A program made the position numbers and the translations under genes. Below the pieces are notes generated by a model. It was not told where the DNA came from, ran no database searches, and saw only the letters and a program-made list of their open reading frames with translations. From assembly GCF_009708175.1 (NCBI RefSeq), contig NZ_WMBB01000006.1:124001-188000 (forward strand): DNA of 64,000 nt, given 5' to 3'. Positions 56,466 to 64,000 of the stretch are shown here, piece after piece (positions within the stretch are counted from its first letter, which is position 1; the number at the start of each line of letters is the position of its first letter). This DNA is from Nocardia aurantiaca (GTDB taxonomy: Bacteria; Actinomycetota; Actinomycetes; Mycobacteriales; Mycobacteriaceae).

Positions 56466-57434
56466 GTGACTATTTCAGCAGTACCCGACAACTACCCCCA
56501 CGGCGGACGATGCCGCCGGCGCCTTGTCTCCATGGCCGTCGCCGGTGCGATTGTCGTTCTGGGAGGCTCGATGGCGACCATACCGGAGAGCTCCGCTGCC
56601 ACAAGCGATTCGACGGTGACCGTGGACGGCGAGGGCATGCACGTCAGCCAGGACGGCCCGGGCGATGAGCCCGCGCTCGTCCTGATCCACGGGCTCGGCG
56701 CGTCCGCGCATTGGTGGGACCGGATCGTGCCATTGCTGCCCGGCTATCACGTGATCCGCGTCGACCTGCTCGGCCACGGCAGTTCCGACAAACCGGAAGG
56801 GGACGACTATTCGATCCCGCAGCAGGGCCATCGAGTCGCCGGTGTACTCGACCAGCTGGGCATCCGGCACGCCATCGTCGTGGGCCACTCCACCGGCGGC
56901 GCGGTCGCCACGTCCATCGCCGAACAGCGCCCCGACCTGGTGGTGGCGCTGGCCTTGGTCGACACCGGCCCGAGCATCGCCGACGACACCTCGGAATCCC
57001 CCGCCGCCCAACTGCTCACCACCCCGGGCGTCGGCGAGGCGCTCTGGCAGATACGCACCGACGCCCTCCTCCACCAGGCCCTGACCAGCGCCTTCGCCAC
57101 CGACGACTACCCCATCCCCCAGCAGTTCATCGACGACCTGCGCGGCATGACCTACCACGCCCTCACCGCGACCTCGGCGGCCAGCACCGACTATGTGACC
57201 GAACGTCCCATACCGGACCGCCTGTCGCCCCTCGGCAAACCCGTCCTGGTGATCTTCGGCGACCAGGACCGCCGCTGGCGACCCTCCACCTCCACCGCCG
57301 AATACCGCACGGTCCCCGGCGCGACAGTGACCACGATCCCGAATGTCGGCCACTCCCCGCTCGTCGAAAACCCACCCCGGACGGCCGACATCCTGTTGTC
57401 CTTCGCTGACGGGATACCGCGCCCATCGTGGTGA
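56466..57434 (+). CDS. Exported alpha/beta hydrolase
   Basis: 322 residues from the GTG at 56466. The N-terminus (MTISAVPDNYPHGGRCRRRLVSMAVAGAIVVLGGS in part) is a signal sequence with three arginines; the mature protein probably starts after SSAATS. Hydrolase fold: oxyanion loop LIHGLGASAHWWD, VDLLGHGSSDKP, nucleophile elbow VVGHSTGGAVATS (Ser at about 145), acid in VIFGDQDRRW and His in VGHSPLVENP. The family covers epoxide hydrolases, haloperoxidase-like esterases and others. Control by the divergent AraC regulator is likely. Substrate unknown. Confidence 0.87.
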   Translation: MTISAVPDNYPHGGRCRRRLVSMAVAGAIVVLGGSMATIPESSAATSDSTVTVDGEGMHVSQDGPGDEPALVLIHGLGASAHWWDRIVPLLPGYHVIRVDLLGHGSSDKPEGDDYSIPQQGHRVAGVLDQLGIRHAIVVGHSTGGAVATSIAEQRPDLVVALALVDTGPSIADDTSESPAAQLLTTPGVGEALWQIRTDALLHQALTSAFATDDYPIPQQFIDDLRGMTYHALTATSAASTDYVTERPIPDRLSPLGKPVLVIFGDQDRRWRPSTSTAEYRTVPGATVTTIPNVGHSPLVENPPRTADILLSFADGIPRPSW

Positions 57435-57469
57435 ACACGCACGCAGGCAACTGAACAGACGGAGGCATC

Positions 57470-57780
57470 GTGGCGGCCGAGGACAGCAAGCGAGCAGCAT
57501 CGAGCTCTGGCATCGAAGAGAGCCTGCGAGCAACCCTGCGAATGCTCGGCACCATCACTCGCGACGGCACCGCAACCGCCGACGACATGCGAAAAGTCCT
57601 GTCCACCCGCGTAACCCGCCAACAGGTACGAGACGCCCTCACGGTCTGCACAGCTTTCAACATCACCGACCGCCTGGCCGACGCTTCGCCTTCGCCTTCG
57701 AAATCCTCACCCCCGCAGCCTTCGACGCAGGAGCCAAGTACCTGTCGAAGCGCGGCTACCATCAGCAGCCCGAACCATAA
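57470..57780 (+). pseudogene. Carboxymuconolactone-decarboxylase-like gene with a frameshift
   Basis: Starts at GTG 57470 behind GGAGGCATC. The first frame reads SLRATLRMLGTITRDGTATADDMRKVLSTRVTRQQVRDALTVCTAFNITDRLADA, a normal C-terminal CMD/AhpD-like segment, then turns into Ser/Pro-rich nonsense ending at 57838. In the next frame the expected ending continues as FAFEILTPAAFDAGAKYLSKRGY, ending at 57780. The shift lies in the TTCGCC repeat at about 57682-57700 and equals loss of one base. The conserved cysteine-pair motif of catalytic AhpD enzymes is absent. Real frameshift or sequencing error cannot be told apart here. Confidence 0.75.
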
Positions 57781-57838
57781 TCCGACGGCAACCGCCCCGC
57801 CAATCGATCCCGCCAAGTCGAATTCGCATGCACCATAA

Positions 57839-58186
57839 CGACTTTGACTACAACCCTGTCACGGCAGCCGTCTCGCGCCGGACCAGCTGTCCTGGTCGCG
57901 GTTACGGTGCTTGGTGGTGCGGTTGTAACGGCGGCCGCTGGGGATCGGTTGGGAGGCGTTGGAGCGGCGCAGGGCGTGACGGTGACGCCAGGCAGTGAGG
58001 TCTGGACGTTCGGTGAGGGGTGGCGCGGGGTGCGCGGCGGCGGGTTTCTTCACTGGTCCCCCTGGACGGAGCGTGTTCGTGGACTCGAACACGGTAGGGG
58101 GGAAAACGCTTGGGCTCCAGTGAATATTGCTGGGGCCGGGCCGGCGGAGAGTGCCGGATTCGAGGCGGGACGGGGCTCGAAGAGGA
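57839..58186. other. Non-coding region between the CMD remnant and the DUF2567 gene
   Basis: About 350 nt, GC-rich, with no frame on either strand that has a ribosome site, protein-like composition or recognisable motif. No strong hairpin was found by eye. Confidence 0.5.
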
Positions 58187-58855
58187 CTATGGGCTCTCGG
58201 GGGCGAGGGTCTGCCGGGTGCCGTTGCCGGGGTAGGGGCCGTAGGTGATGGCGGAGCCGTACTGGGATGGGGCGATGGCGATCGGGGCGGGGCGGTGGCC
58301 GCCGAAGGGGAGGTATTCACCGCTGCCCAGGTCGTCGGAGGTACTGAGCGCGGCGAGGAAGAGGACTGTGACCGCGGCGGCCAGGGGTTGGGCGATGAGG
58401 GCGGCCCAACCCTCCACGGAGGGAGCGAATTCCACGATGGAGTGGATGGCTGGGTGTGCGGGCCGGGTGTGGAGCCGCTCGGCGACCGCCTCGCCGACCA
58501 CCTTCACGAGGAGGGCTCCGCCGAGCGAACCGAGGACGATGCCGGAGAGCAGGACGGGGCCGCGGACGCGGCGCCAGCGCCAGGCCGCGGCCGTGCCGAG
58601 AACGCCGAGGGCGATGCCGATCAGCACGAAAATGGCGAGAGCGTCGAAGCGGTGCACGCTCTCGCCGGTGAGCGCGGTGCCGCGGTCGGGTTCCACCACC
58701 AGCAGCTGCTCGGCGGGAGCGAGGAACGCCCAGGCCACCCCGGCCAGGGCGCTCGCCGCGGCGAAGACGGTGCACACCACCGCCGCCGCGCGCACTTCCC
58801 GCCTCAGTATCTCGACGCGTGGCCCGCCCGGCTCGGCGGTGAGTGTGGTCGCCAC
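58187..58855 (-). CDS. DUF2567-family membrane protein
   Basis: 222 residues from the GTG at 58855, whose first base is shared with the stop of the bsaP gene (TAGTG). Four hydrophobic segments at about 18-40, 62-80, 90-112 and 142-165, with polar linkers EQLLVVEPDRGTALTGESVHRFD and AERLHTRPAHPAIHSIVEF, and a Pro/Gly/Tyr-rich C-terminus. Corresponds in position to Rv1591, next to bsaP (Rv1590) and bioB (Rv1589). Function unknown; synteny only suggests a biotin-related or coincidental link. Confidence 0.82.
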   Translation of the reverse strand: MATTLTAEPGGPRVEILRREVRAAAVVCTVFAAASALAGVAWAFLAPAEQLLVVEPDRGTALTGESVHRFDALAIFVLIGIALGVLGTAAAWRWRRVRGPVLLSGIVLGSLGGALLVKVVGEAVAERLHTRPAHPAIHSIVEFAPSVEGWAALIAQPLAAAVTVLFLAALSTSDDLGSGEYLPFGGHRPAPIAIAPSQYGSAITYGPYPGNGTRQTLAPESP

Positions 58856-59076
58856 TAGCGGTGTTCCAGGCTCGTGGAGTCGAGGATGCCGTGGCGGGAG
58901 CATTTCGCCCACCAGCCGTCGGGGCTGACCTGCACGATCATGCGGCGACCGCATTGTTCGCAGAAGCGCGGGGGCTCCAAACCCAGTGCGGCTGCGGCGG
59001 GTACCGGATCGTCCAGTCCCGGAACCACTCGCTTACCCGTGAACGGGTTGTAGCGCTCCTCGATGTCCACGACCAC
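58855..59076 (-). CDS. bsaP: Biotin synthase auxiliary protein BsaP
   Basis: Small protein described in mycobacteria as needed for BioB activity. 73 residues with C39, C42 (FCEQCGRRM) and C59 (WWAKCSRHG), a likely metal or iron-sulfur site together with the following His. The core opening [20 protein letters not shown] is characteristic. It sits 108 nt after bioB on the same strand, as in M. tuberculosis (Rv1589-Rv1590). The role assigned is from the mycobacterial homologue. Confidence 0.88.
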   Translation of the reverse strand: MVVDIEERYNPFTGKRVVPGLDDPVPAAAALGLEPPRFCEQCGRRMIVQVSPDGWWAKCSRHGILDSTSLEHR

Positions 59077-59184
59077 CTCGATGGATCCTTCGTGTCTCGA
59101 ACTCGGGCGTGGGGGCGCAGCCCCCGGAACCCTTACCGTATGGGACGAGTCCGGGGTCGATGCCCCGTACCCCCTTTTTTTATC

Positions 59185-60222
59185 TCAGAAGGTTTCGTTG
59201 AGTGCCTTGATCGGCATCTCGAGTTCGCCCAGGAGATCCAGGTCGGCCTCGGCGGGGCGGCCCAGGGTGGTCAAGTAGTTGCCGACGATGACGGCGTTGA
59301 TGCCGCCGAGGATGCCCTGCTTGGCACCCAGGTCGCCGAGGGTGATCTCGCGGCCGCCGGCGAAGCGCAGGATGGTGCGCGGCAGGGCCAGGCGGAAGGC
59401 GGCGACGGCGCGCAGGGCGTCGGCGGCGGGCAGCACCTCGAGGTCGCCGAAGGGGGTGCCGGGGCGCGGGTTGAGGAAGTTCAACGGCACCTCGTCGGGC
59501 TCCAGCTCGGCCAGCTGCGCCGCGAATTCGGCACGCTGCTCCAGGGTTTCGCCCATGCCGAGGATGCCGCCGCAGCACACCTCCATGCCGGCCTCGCGGA
59601 CCATGCGCAGGGTGTCCCAGCGCTCCTCCCAGGTGTGGGTGGTGACCACGTTCGGGAAGTGCGACCTCGAGGTCTCCAGGTTGTGGTTGTAGCGGTGCAC
59701 GCCCATGGCGGCCAGCTGATCCACCTGCTCCTGGTTCAGCATGCCGAGCGAGCAGGCGACCTGGATGTCGACCTCGTTGCGGATGGCCTCCACGCCGGCG
59801 GCGACCTGCGCCATGAGCCGCTCGTCCGGACCGCGCACCGCGGCCACGATGCAGAACTCGGTCGCCCCGGTCTTGGCGGTCTGCTTGGCGGCCTCCACCA
59901 GCGAGGGGATGTCGAGCCAGGCCGCGCGCACCGGGGACTGGAAAAGGCCGGACTGCGAACAGAAGTGGCAGTCCTCCGGGCAGCCGCCGGTCTTGAGCGA
60001 GATGATGCCCTCGACCTCGACCTCCGGGCCGCACCACTTCATGCGCACGTCGTGCGCCAGGCCGAGCAGCTCCTCGAGCCGGTCGTCGCCGAGCTTCAAG
60101 ACCTCGAGGGTCTGGTCCTGGGTCAGGCCGACGCCGCGCTCGAGCACTTGCTCGCGGGCGATGGCGAGAATGTCATCGCCTGCTGCGGTAACAGCTTCGG
60201 TGGTGACGGCTGCCTGGGTCAT
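59185..60222 (-). CDS. bioB: Biotin synthase
   Basis: Radical SAM enzyme inserting sulfur into dethiobiotin. 345 residues from an ATG behind AGAAGGGA. The SAM cluster motif is C-x3-C-x2-C in [15 protein letters not shown], and other cluster or substrate blocks are [52 protein letters not shown] and [14 protein letters not shown]. Full length. A BioQ-type palindrome (60268-60280) lies 46 nt upstream, in the region shared with a divergent TetR gene. Confidence 0.97.
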   Translation of the reverse strand: MTQAAVTTEAVTAAGDDILAIAREQVLERGVGLTQDQTLEVLKLGDDRLEELLGLAHDVRMKWCGPEVEVEGIISLKTGGCPEDCHFCSQSGLFQSPVRAAWLDIPSLVEAAKQTAKTGATEFCIVAAVRGPDERLMAQVAAGVEAIRNEVDIQVACSLGMLNQEQVDQLAAMGVHRYNHNLETSRSHFPNVVTTHTWEERWDTLRMVREAGMEVCCGGILGMGETLEQRAEFAAQLAELEPDEVPLNFLNPRPGTPFGDLEVLPAADALRAVAAFRLALPRTILRFAGGREITLGDLGAKQGILGGINAVIVGNYLTTLGRPAEADLDLLGELEMPIKALNETF

Positions 60223-60267
60223 TGCGCGCGAGTCCCTTCTGACGGCCGATGTGGCGGCCGAGCAACT

Positions 60268-60280
60268 TGAACGGTGTTCA
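60268..60280. promoter_or_regulatory. BioQ-type operator (TGAAC-N3-GTTCA)
   Basis: TGAACGGTGTTCA, a perfect 5-bp inverted repeat with a 3-bp spacer, matching the arrangement reported for BioQ binding sites of corynebacteria and mycobacteria. It lies between bioB and the divergent TetR-family gene, 46 and 56 nt from the two starts. Confidence 0.8.
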
Positions 60281-60336
60281 GGGTAGGCTAGCAGTCCGAT
60301 ACGTGAGCCGGAACACGAGAGGGTCGGGTTTTTTCA

Positions 60337-60921
60337 GTGCAACTCCATCGCACGGATGTGGTCGACGGGGCCATCGCCATTCTCGACCAGTACGGACTGG
60401 CGGATCTGACCATGCGCCGCCTGGCCACCTCGCTGCACGTCCAGCCCGGCGCACTGTACTGGCACTTCCCCAACAAGCAGGCGTTGCTCGGCGCGGTCGC
60501 CGACCGGATTCTCGCCCCCATGGACGAGCCGGTCCGGGCCGACGAATGGTCCGAGCAGATGACCGAATTGGCGCACCGGCTGCGCGAGTGCCTGCTCGCC
60601 TATCGCGACGGCGCCGAATTGGTCTCGGCCACTTACGCTTCCCGCCTCACCACCAGCAAGGGCCGGGAACGCTTGGCCAGCGCCGCGATTCGCGCCGGCA
60701 TGACGCGCGAGGAGGCCGAACTCGCCGCCTACACGCTGCTGTACTACGTGCTCGGCCAGACGGTCGACGAGCAGTCGCGCATCCAGATGGATTCCGCGGG
60801 CGCGCTGACCGAGGAGAACTCACCGCTCTACGACATGCCCGACGCCACCGCCCGTTTCGACTTCGGCCTGCAACTGTTCGTCAGCGGCGTCCGCCACCTC
60901 CTGGGCGCCCGCATCCGCTGA
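60337..60921 (+). CDS. bioQ: TetR-family regulator, probable BioQ
   Basis: 194 residues from a GTG. N-terminal TetR helix-turn-helix: VDGAIAILDQYGLADLTMRRLATSLHVQPGALYWHFPNKQALLGAVADRIL (about 9-58). The C-terminal domain is helical with TREEAELAAYTLLYYVLGQTVDEQSR. It is divergent from bioB, and the gap between them contains a BioQ-type palindrome, so the assignment as the biotin regulator BioQ rests on position and operator. The GTG has no clear ribosome site upstream, only GGGTCGGGTTTTTTCA. Confidence 0.83.
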   Translation: MQLHRTDVVDGAIAILDQYGLADLTMRRLATSLHVQPGALYWHFPNKQALLGAVADRILAPMDEPVRADEWSEQMTELAHRLRECLLAYRDGAELVSATYASRLTTSKGRERLASAAIRAGMTREEAELAAYTLLYYVLGQTVDEQSRIQMDSAGALTEENSPLYDMPDATARFDFGLQLFVSGVRHLLGARIR

Positions 60922-61087
60922 CCGGCCCGGCGCCCGGAGACGTCCGAACGGTCGAGTCCGCGCGGCCATGGTCGGTGGCCAGGTGGGGATCCGGAGTGGT
61001 CGCGCCACCGCTAGCGCTGAATCTGGTGCCGCCCTCGACAATTCACCCACCTCCGATTCCGACGACGCGGTGCGCTGTCGGGCCCGG

Positions 61088-62269
61088 CTACCGCGGGACC
61101 GAGATCGCGATGACCTCGTCCGCCAGCACCTGCCGTACGAACGGCACCACCTGCTGTTCGATGACCGTGTTGTACTCTCCCGGCCGCTCGATCGGGTTGG
61201 CATGCGCCGTGGTTCGCATGGTCACCACCAGGAGCGTCCCGTTCACGCCACCCACCTGATCGATCAGTACGTTGTGCGAGTACTCCACATCCACGATGGG
61301 ATCGTCGTAGGGGTTGTGCGGCCGCATGAACACGACGGCCGGACGTGGTTTGCCCGCAGCGGGTTTGGACAGCGCCCGCAGATCGTCGAGTGCGCCACCC
61401 GCCACAATGGCCTTGAACTGCGCCTCGATCAGGCCGTTGCTGGCGGCATCGGTGTTCAGGATCTTGTCGCGCAGTACATCTTTCACGGCGGCACGGAATT
61501 CGTTGCCGCGGATGATGTAGCGGCCGCCGACGAAACGGTCATGGCGCGCATAGGTTTCCACGATCAGCCGCAATATCCGGCTTTCGCGCGCGCCGGGCAC
61601 CCAGCCCATCCAGCGCAGCATTTCCTCGCCCTGGTCGCGACTCTCGGGCCGTACCGCGTTCAGGTCGATGGGCGTGCAATCGAGGAGCACCGCCCGCACC
61701 CTCTTCCTGCTGTCCAGGTGCAGGTGCTTGGCGATCTCCAGCGCGATGACCCCGCCCATGCTGTGCCCGGTCAGCACCACGTTCGGCACCTTGGCGGCGT
61801 CGGTGACCTTCACGATCAGATCCGAGATGACCTTGGTGTCGATACCGCTGTTGTCATATCGCACCGCCCACACCGACCCCAGCCGCGTCAGCGACGGCAG
61901 CGCCCGGGCGGTGTCACTGGCATCGAGCACGCCGAGCCCGACCAGGTCGAAGACCGCGGTGTCGGTCGCCCGCAGATCCGACGGCCCCGCGATGGGCAGC
62001 ACCGCCGGTTCGGTGCGCGCCAGCCGAGTCTGCTCCGGCAGCACGTCCAATCCCATGTATTCGGCGAAGGCGCCCAACGCGATCAGCGGAACCAGGCTCA
62101 GCCGCAGGACCAGCAGCCGGGTCCGCCGCCACCGCCCCCATCCGGCGCCGAGCCGGGTCGCGCGCAACCGCGCACGACGCCGCCGATCGTCGTAATCGGC
62201 GGCACCGGACGGACTCGGAAAGCCCGGCAACGCCATACCAATCAACTGTACGAATTTCCGGCTCGTCAT
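61088..62269 (-). CDS. Membrane-anchored alpha/beta hydrolase
   Basis: 393 residues. A basic N-terminus (RRRRARLRATRL) precedes one hydrophobic segment at about 52-68 (LLVLRLSLVPLIALGAFAEY in part), so the catalytic domain is outside or membrane-bound. Hydrolase signs: VWAVRYDNSGIDTKVISDL, nucleophile elbow VVLTGHSMGGVIALEIAKHL (Ser about 172), and VVFMRPHNPYDDPIV as acid region; a His late in the chain (EYSHNVLIDQVGGVN or TTAHANPIE). No close functional family is recognised. Neighbours are TetR/BioQ and an SRPBCC gene. Confidence 0.82.
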   Translation of the reverse strand: MTSRKFVQLIGMALPGFPSPSGAADYDDRRRRARLRATRLGAGWGRWRRTRLLVLRLSLVPLIALGAFAEYMGLDVLPEQTRLARTEPAVLPIAGPSDLRATDTAVFDLVGLGVLDASDTARALPSLTRLGSVWAVRYDNSGIDTKVISDLIVKVTDAAKVPNVVLTGHSMGGVIALEIAKHLHLDSRKRVRAVLLDCTPIDLNAVRPESRDQGEEMLRWMGWVPGARESRILRLIVETYARHDRFVGGRYIIRGNEFRAAVKDVLRDKILNTDAASNGLIEAQFKAIVAGGALDDLRALSKPAAGKPRPAVVFMRPHNPYDDPIVDVEYSHNVLIDQVGGVNGTLLVVTMRTTAHANPIERPGEYNTVIEQQVVPFVRQVLADEVIAISVPR

Positions 62270-62388
62270 CCAGGCTTGTGCTGCCGGTCATCTCCTGGTA
62301 CGGCACAGGTCATCTCGATGGGCGGCAGTGATCACGCCGGAACGGCCGCGAAACGAGACCGGCGCCGGAGGGTGCCGGTGCGGCGGCA

Positions 62389-62856
62389 TCAGTGTTCGGC
62401 GGTGTGTTCGGTGTGTTCCGCGAGTTTGGCCAGCGCCATGCGGAATCCGATCTCGTTCTCGTCGGGCGACAATCCCGGCGGCAGGTTCTCGTGGCAGGCG
62501 GTCACGCGAGTGCCGCCCGGTGCGTCGTCGAGGGTGTAGGTCACCGTCATCTCGCCGCGCAGTTCCGGGTCGTCCGTTTCGAATTCGACGATCTGCACCA
62601 CCTCGCGATCGGGCACGACCCGGGCGAAGACACCGTGGAAGGTATCGGTGTGCGCGGTCGTCTTCCCCGCCCCGGTGGGCAGGTCGTAGGTCAGCGAGAT
62701 CCGGAATCGCCCGCCGACGCGGGGATCGAACTCATGGACGCGGCTGCTCATGCCGTCGGGAACCATCCACGTGCGCACCGAATGCGCATCCAGGAGCGCC
62801 CGGAAGACATTCGGACGCGGGGCACCGACGAACTTCTCGACTCGAGTGGAAGGCAC
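62389..62856 (-). CDS. SRPBCC (AHSA1-type) domain protein
   Basis: 155 residues with the START/Bet v1-like fold of activator-of-Hsp90-like proteins: VEKFVGAPRPNVFRALLDAHSVRTWMVPDGMSSRVHEFDPRVGGRFRISLTY, DTFHGVFARVVPDREVVQIVEFET and GEMTVTYTLDDAPGGTRVTACHENLPPGLSPDENEIGFRMALAKLAEH. These bind lipophilic ligands or act in stress responses; no specific function. Lies between the membrane hydrolase and bioD on the same strand, with about 120-160 nt on each side. Confidence 0.87.
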   Translation of the reverse strand: MPSTRVEKFVGAPRPNVFRALLDAHSVRTWMVPDGMSSRVHEFDPRVGGRFRISLTYDLPTGAGKTTAHTDTFHGVFARVVPDREVVQIVEFETDDPELRGEMTVTYTLDDAPGGTRVTACHENLPPGLSPDENEIGFRMALAKLAEHTEHTAEH

Positions 62857-63013
62857 GGCGCCACCCTACGCTCGACGTGACGAAGATCACGACACCATCC
62901 CCGCCGGGTCACTCGAGGAGTCCACGGGCGCGCTGCCACGCCCGTTCGGATCGCGGACCGCAATCGCGGCGGCACAGGGTCCACTCACCAGATCGTCGTC
63001 CCCCGCGCACCGC

Positions 63014-63703
63014 TCACGGCCGCAGATACCGACCGGTCCAGCCCGTCTCGAACCAGGTCGGCGCGGCGACGGCGAACTCGGCCCGGCCCCACGTGCCCGC
63101 ACCCGCCGGAACGGAACCGACCAGCTCCACCCCGGTCACCGCGGGCAGATCGGTTCGATTGCACTCCGACGCCAGGTCCGGTGCGGCAGGCCAGGATCCG
63201 ATCACCAGGCCCGCGCACTCGATGCCCGCACCGGCCAGCGCGCGCGTGGTGAGCTCGCTGTGGTTGAGGGTCCCCAGCCCCGCGGCCGCGACCAGCAGCA
63301 CCGGCGCGCCCATCTTCTGCGCCAGATCCAGCAGGGTGAACTCCCCCATCCGAACGAGCAGCCCGCCCGCTCCTTCGACCAGGACGAGGTCGGCGTCCGC
63401 GCAGGATTCGATCCCGGTGACCGTCTCCGCCAGCGTGAGCAGCGGCTCTCCGCAGCGGCGCGCGGCGGTGTCGGGAGCCAGCGGCTCGGGATAGCGGGCC
63501 AGTTCGAGTGTGCGGGTCACCCCGCTCAGCCGTGTGATCTCCGCCAGGTCGCCCGGCTCCCCCGAGGCCATGCCGGTCTGCGCCGGCTTGCACACCGCGA
63601 CCTCGATTCCGGCCGCGCGGGCGGTGGCGGCCAGGGCCGCGGTAACGACCGTCTTGCCGACATCGGTGGAGGTGCCGGTAACGAACAGCAGTCTCGGACT
63701 CAT
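63014..63703 (-). CDS. bioD: Dethiobiotin synthetase
   Basis: ATP-dependent closure of the ureido ring of biotin from DAPA and CO2. 229 residues. P-loop-like [18 protein letters not shown] (residues 9-26), [15 protein letters not shown], the [21 protein letters not shown] block and [19 protein letters not shown]. Start overlaps the stop of bioF (ATGA), so it is translated from the bioF message. Full length. Confidence 0.95.
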   Translation of the reverse strand: MSPRLLFVTGTSTDVGKTVVTAALAATARAAGIEVAVCKPAQTGMASGEPGDLAEITRLSGVTRTLELARYPEPLAPDTAARRCGEPLLTLAETVTGIESCADADLVLVEGAGGLLVRMGEFTLLDLAQKMGAPVLLVAAAGLGTLNHSELTTRALAGAGIECAGLVIGSWPAAPDLASECNRTDLPAVTGVELVGSVPAGAGTWGRAEFAVAAPTWFETGWTGRYLRP

Positions 63704-64000
63704 GCCGAAACCACCTCCCGCCCACGAGCTTCGGCCAGTACCTCGCCGAGAACGGTTGCGATGGTGACCAGTTCCGCCTCGGTGAGATCGGCACGGGCGG
63801 TCAGGCGCAGGCGGGAGGTGCCTTCGGGGACCGACGGGGGGCGGAAGCAGCCGACGCTGAGGCCGCGGGCACGGCAGGCCTCGGCGGCGTCGTAGGCTAC
63901 CTGCGCATCGCCGAGGACGACCGACACGACGGCCGAATCCGGTTGCCCGACACCGGCGATGCGGGCCAGATCGGCGGCCCGATCCAGAACACGCTGCGCC
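63700..64000 (-). CDS. bioF: 8-amino-7-oxononanoate synthase, C-terminal part (runs off the window)
   Basis: Last 99 residues of a PLP-dependent KAPA synthase: [74 protein letters not shown], which is the characteristic C-terminal domain with the FRPPSVPxGTSRLR signature. The N-terminus and the PLP lysine lie beyond 64000. It is upstream of bioD in the operon and overlaps its start by four bases. Confidence 0.93.
   Translation of the reverse strand, partial: AQRVLDRAADLARIAGVGQPDSAVVSVVLGDAQVAYDAAEACRARGLSVGCFRPPSVPEGTSRLRLTARADLTEAELVTIATVLGEVLAEARGREVVSA

Overview
This is a high-GC actinobacterial chromosome segment, most likely from Nocardia or a close mycolic-acid-producing relative. The evidence is gene order: pyk-tesB, lgt, trpA-trpB-trpC-(Trp membrane protein)-trpE, bcp, and hisI-hisF-impA-hisA-hisH-hisB-hisC-hisD follow the same order as in Mycobacterium. 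bioB next to the biotin synthase auxiliary gene and a DUF2567 membrane gene, the nadA-nadB-nadC operon, a PdtaR-type ANTAR regulator and an EspC-like type VII secretion substrate point the same way. The genus is an inference; no rRNA is present.

Layout. 1-3.4 kb: livH and livJ of a branched-chain amino acid ABC transporter, then the ANTAR regulator. 3.44-13.55 kb: an integrative element of about 10 kb inserted in the 3' end of a tRNA-Leu(CAA) gene. A 55-bp exact copy of the tRNA 3' half lies at its far end. The element carries a tyrosine integrase that has lost its N-terminus, a head-to-head 5'-truncated Mrr-like endonuclease gene with a membrane-protein partner, a type VII secretion effector cassette (EspC-like protein, 809-residue effector, lipoprotein related to the effector's C-terminus), a YbaB-like protein, a lipoprotein, a lone PIN-domain protein, and a convergent, overlapping pair: TcmP and its DUF5131 (Gp37/Gp68) three-cysteine partner. 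This element is the main candidate for a poorly described system.

13.5-16.7 kb holds small accessory genes (lipoprotein, DUF4188 protein, LMW phosphatase). 16.7-38 kb is core metabolism, nearly all on the minus strand: tesB-pyk, lgt, the trp operon and the his operon in two blocks, interrupted by a MarR/SnoaL pair with a perfect 30-bp operator. 37.7-48.9 kb mixes YidC2-DUF6412, a Ser/Thr kinase, arylamine N-acetyltransferase, an epimerase, an FtsX-type permease without a visible ATPase, a secreted hydrolase, a winged-helix protein and a TerB-like protein.

49-53.7 kb is the NAD module: nadC, nadB and nadA on the minus strand, with a divergent Nudix-type regulator that appears leaderless and whose promoter lies inside an inverted repeat. 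53.8-57.8 kb: a DUF1254 lipoprotein behind a long inverted repeat, an AraC regulator, a secreted alpha/beta hydrolase and a frameshifted carboxymuconolactone-decarboxylase-like gene. 58.2-64 kb is the biotin module: DUF2567 gene, bsaP and bioB with a BioQ-type operator and divergent TetR gene, then bioD and a partial bioF running off the right edge, with a membrane-anchored hydrolase and an SRPBCC protein in between.
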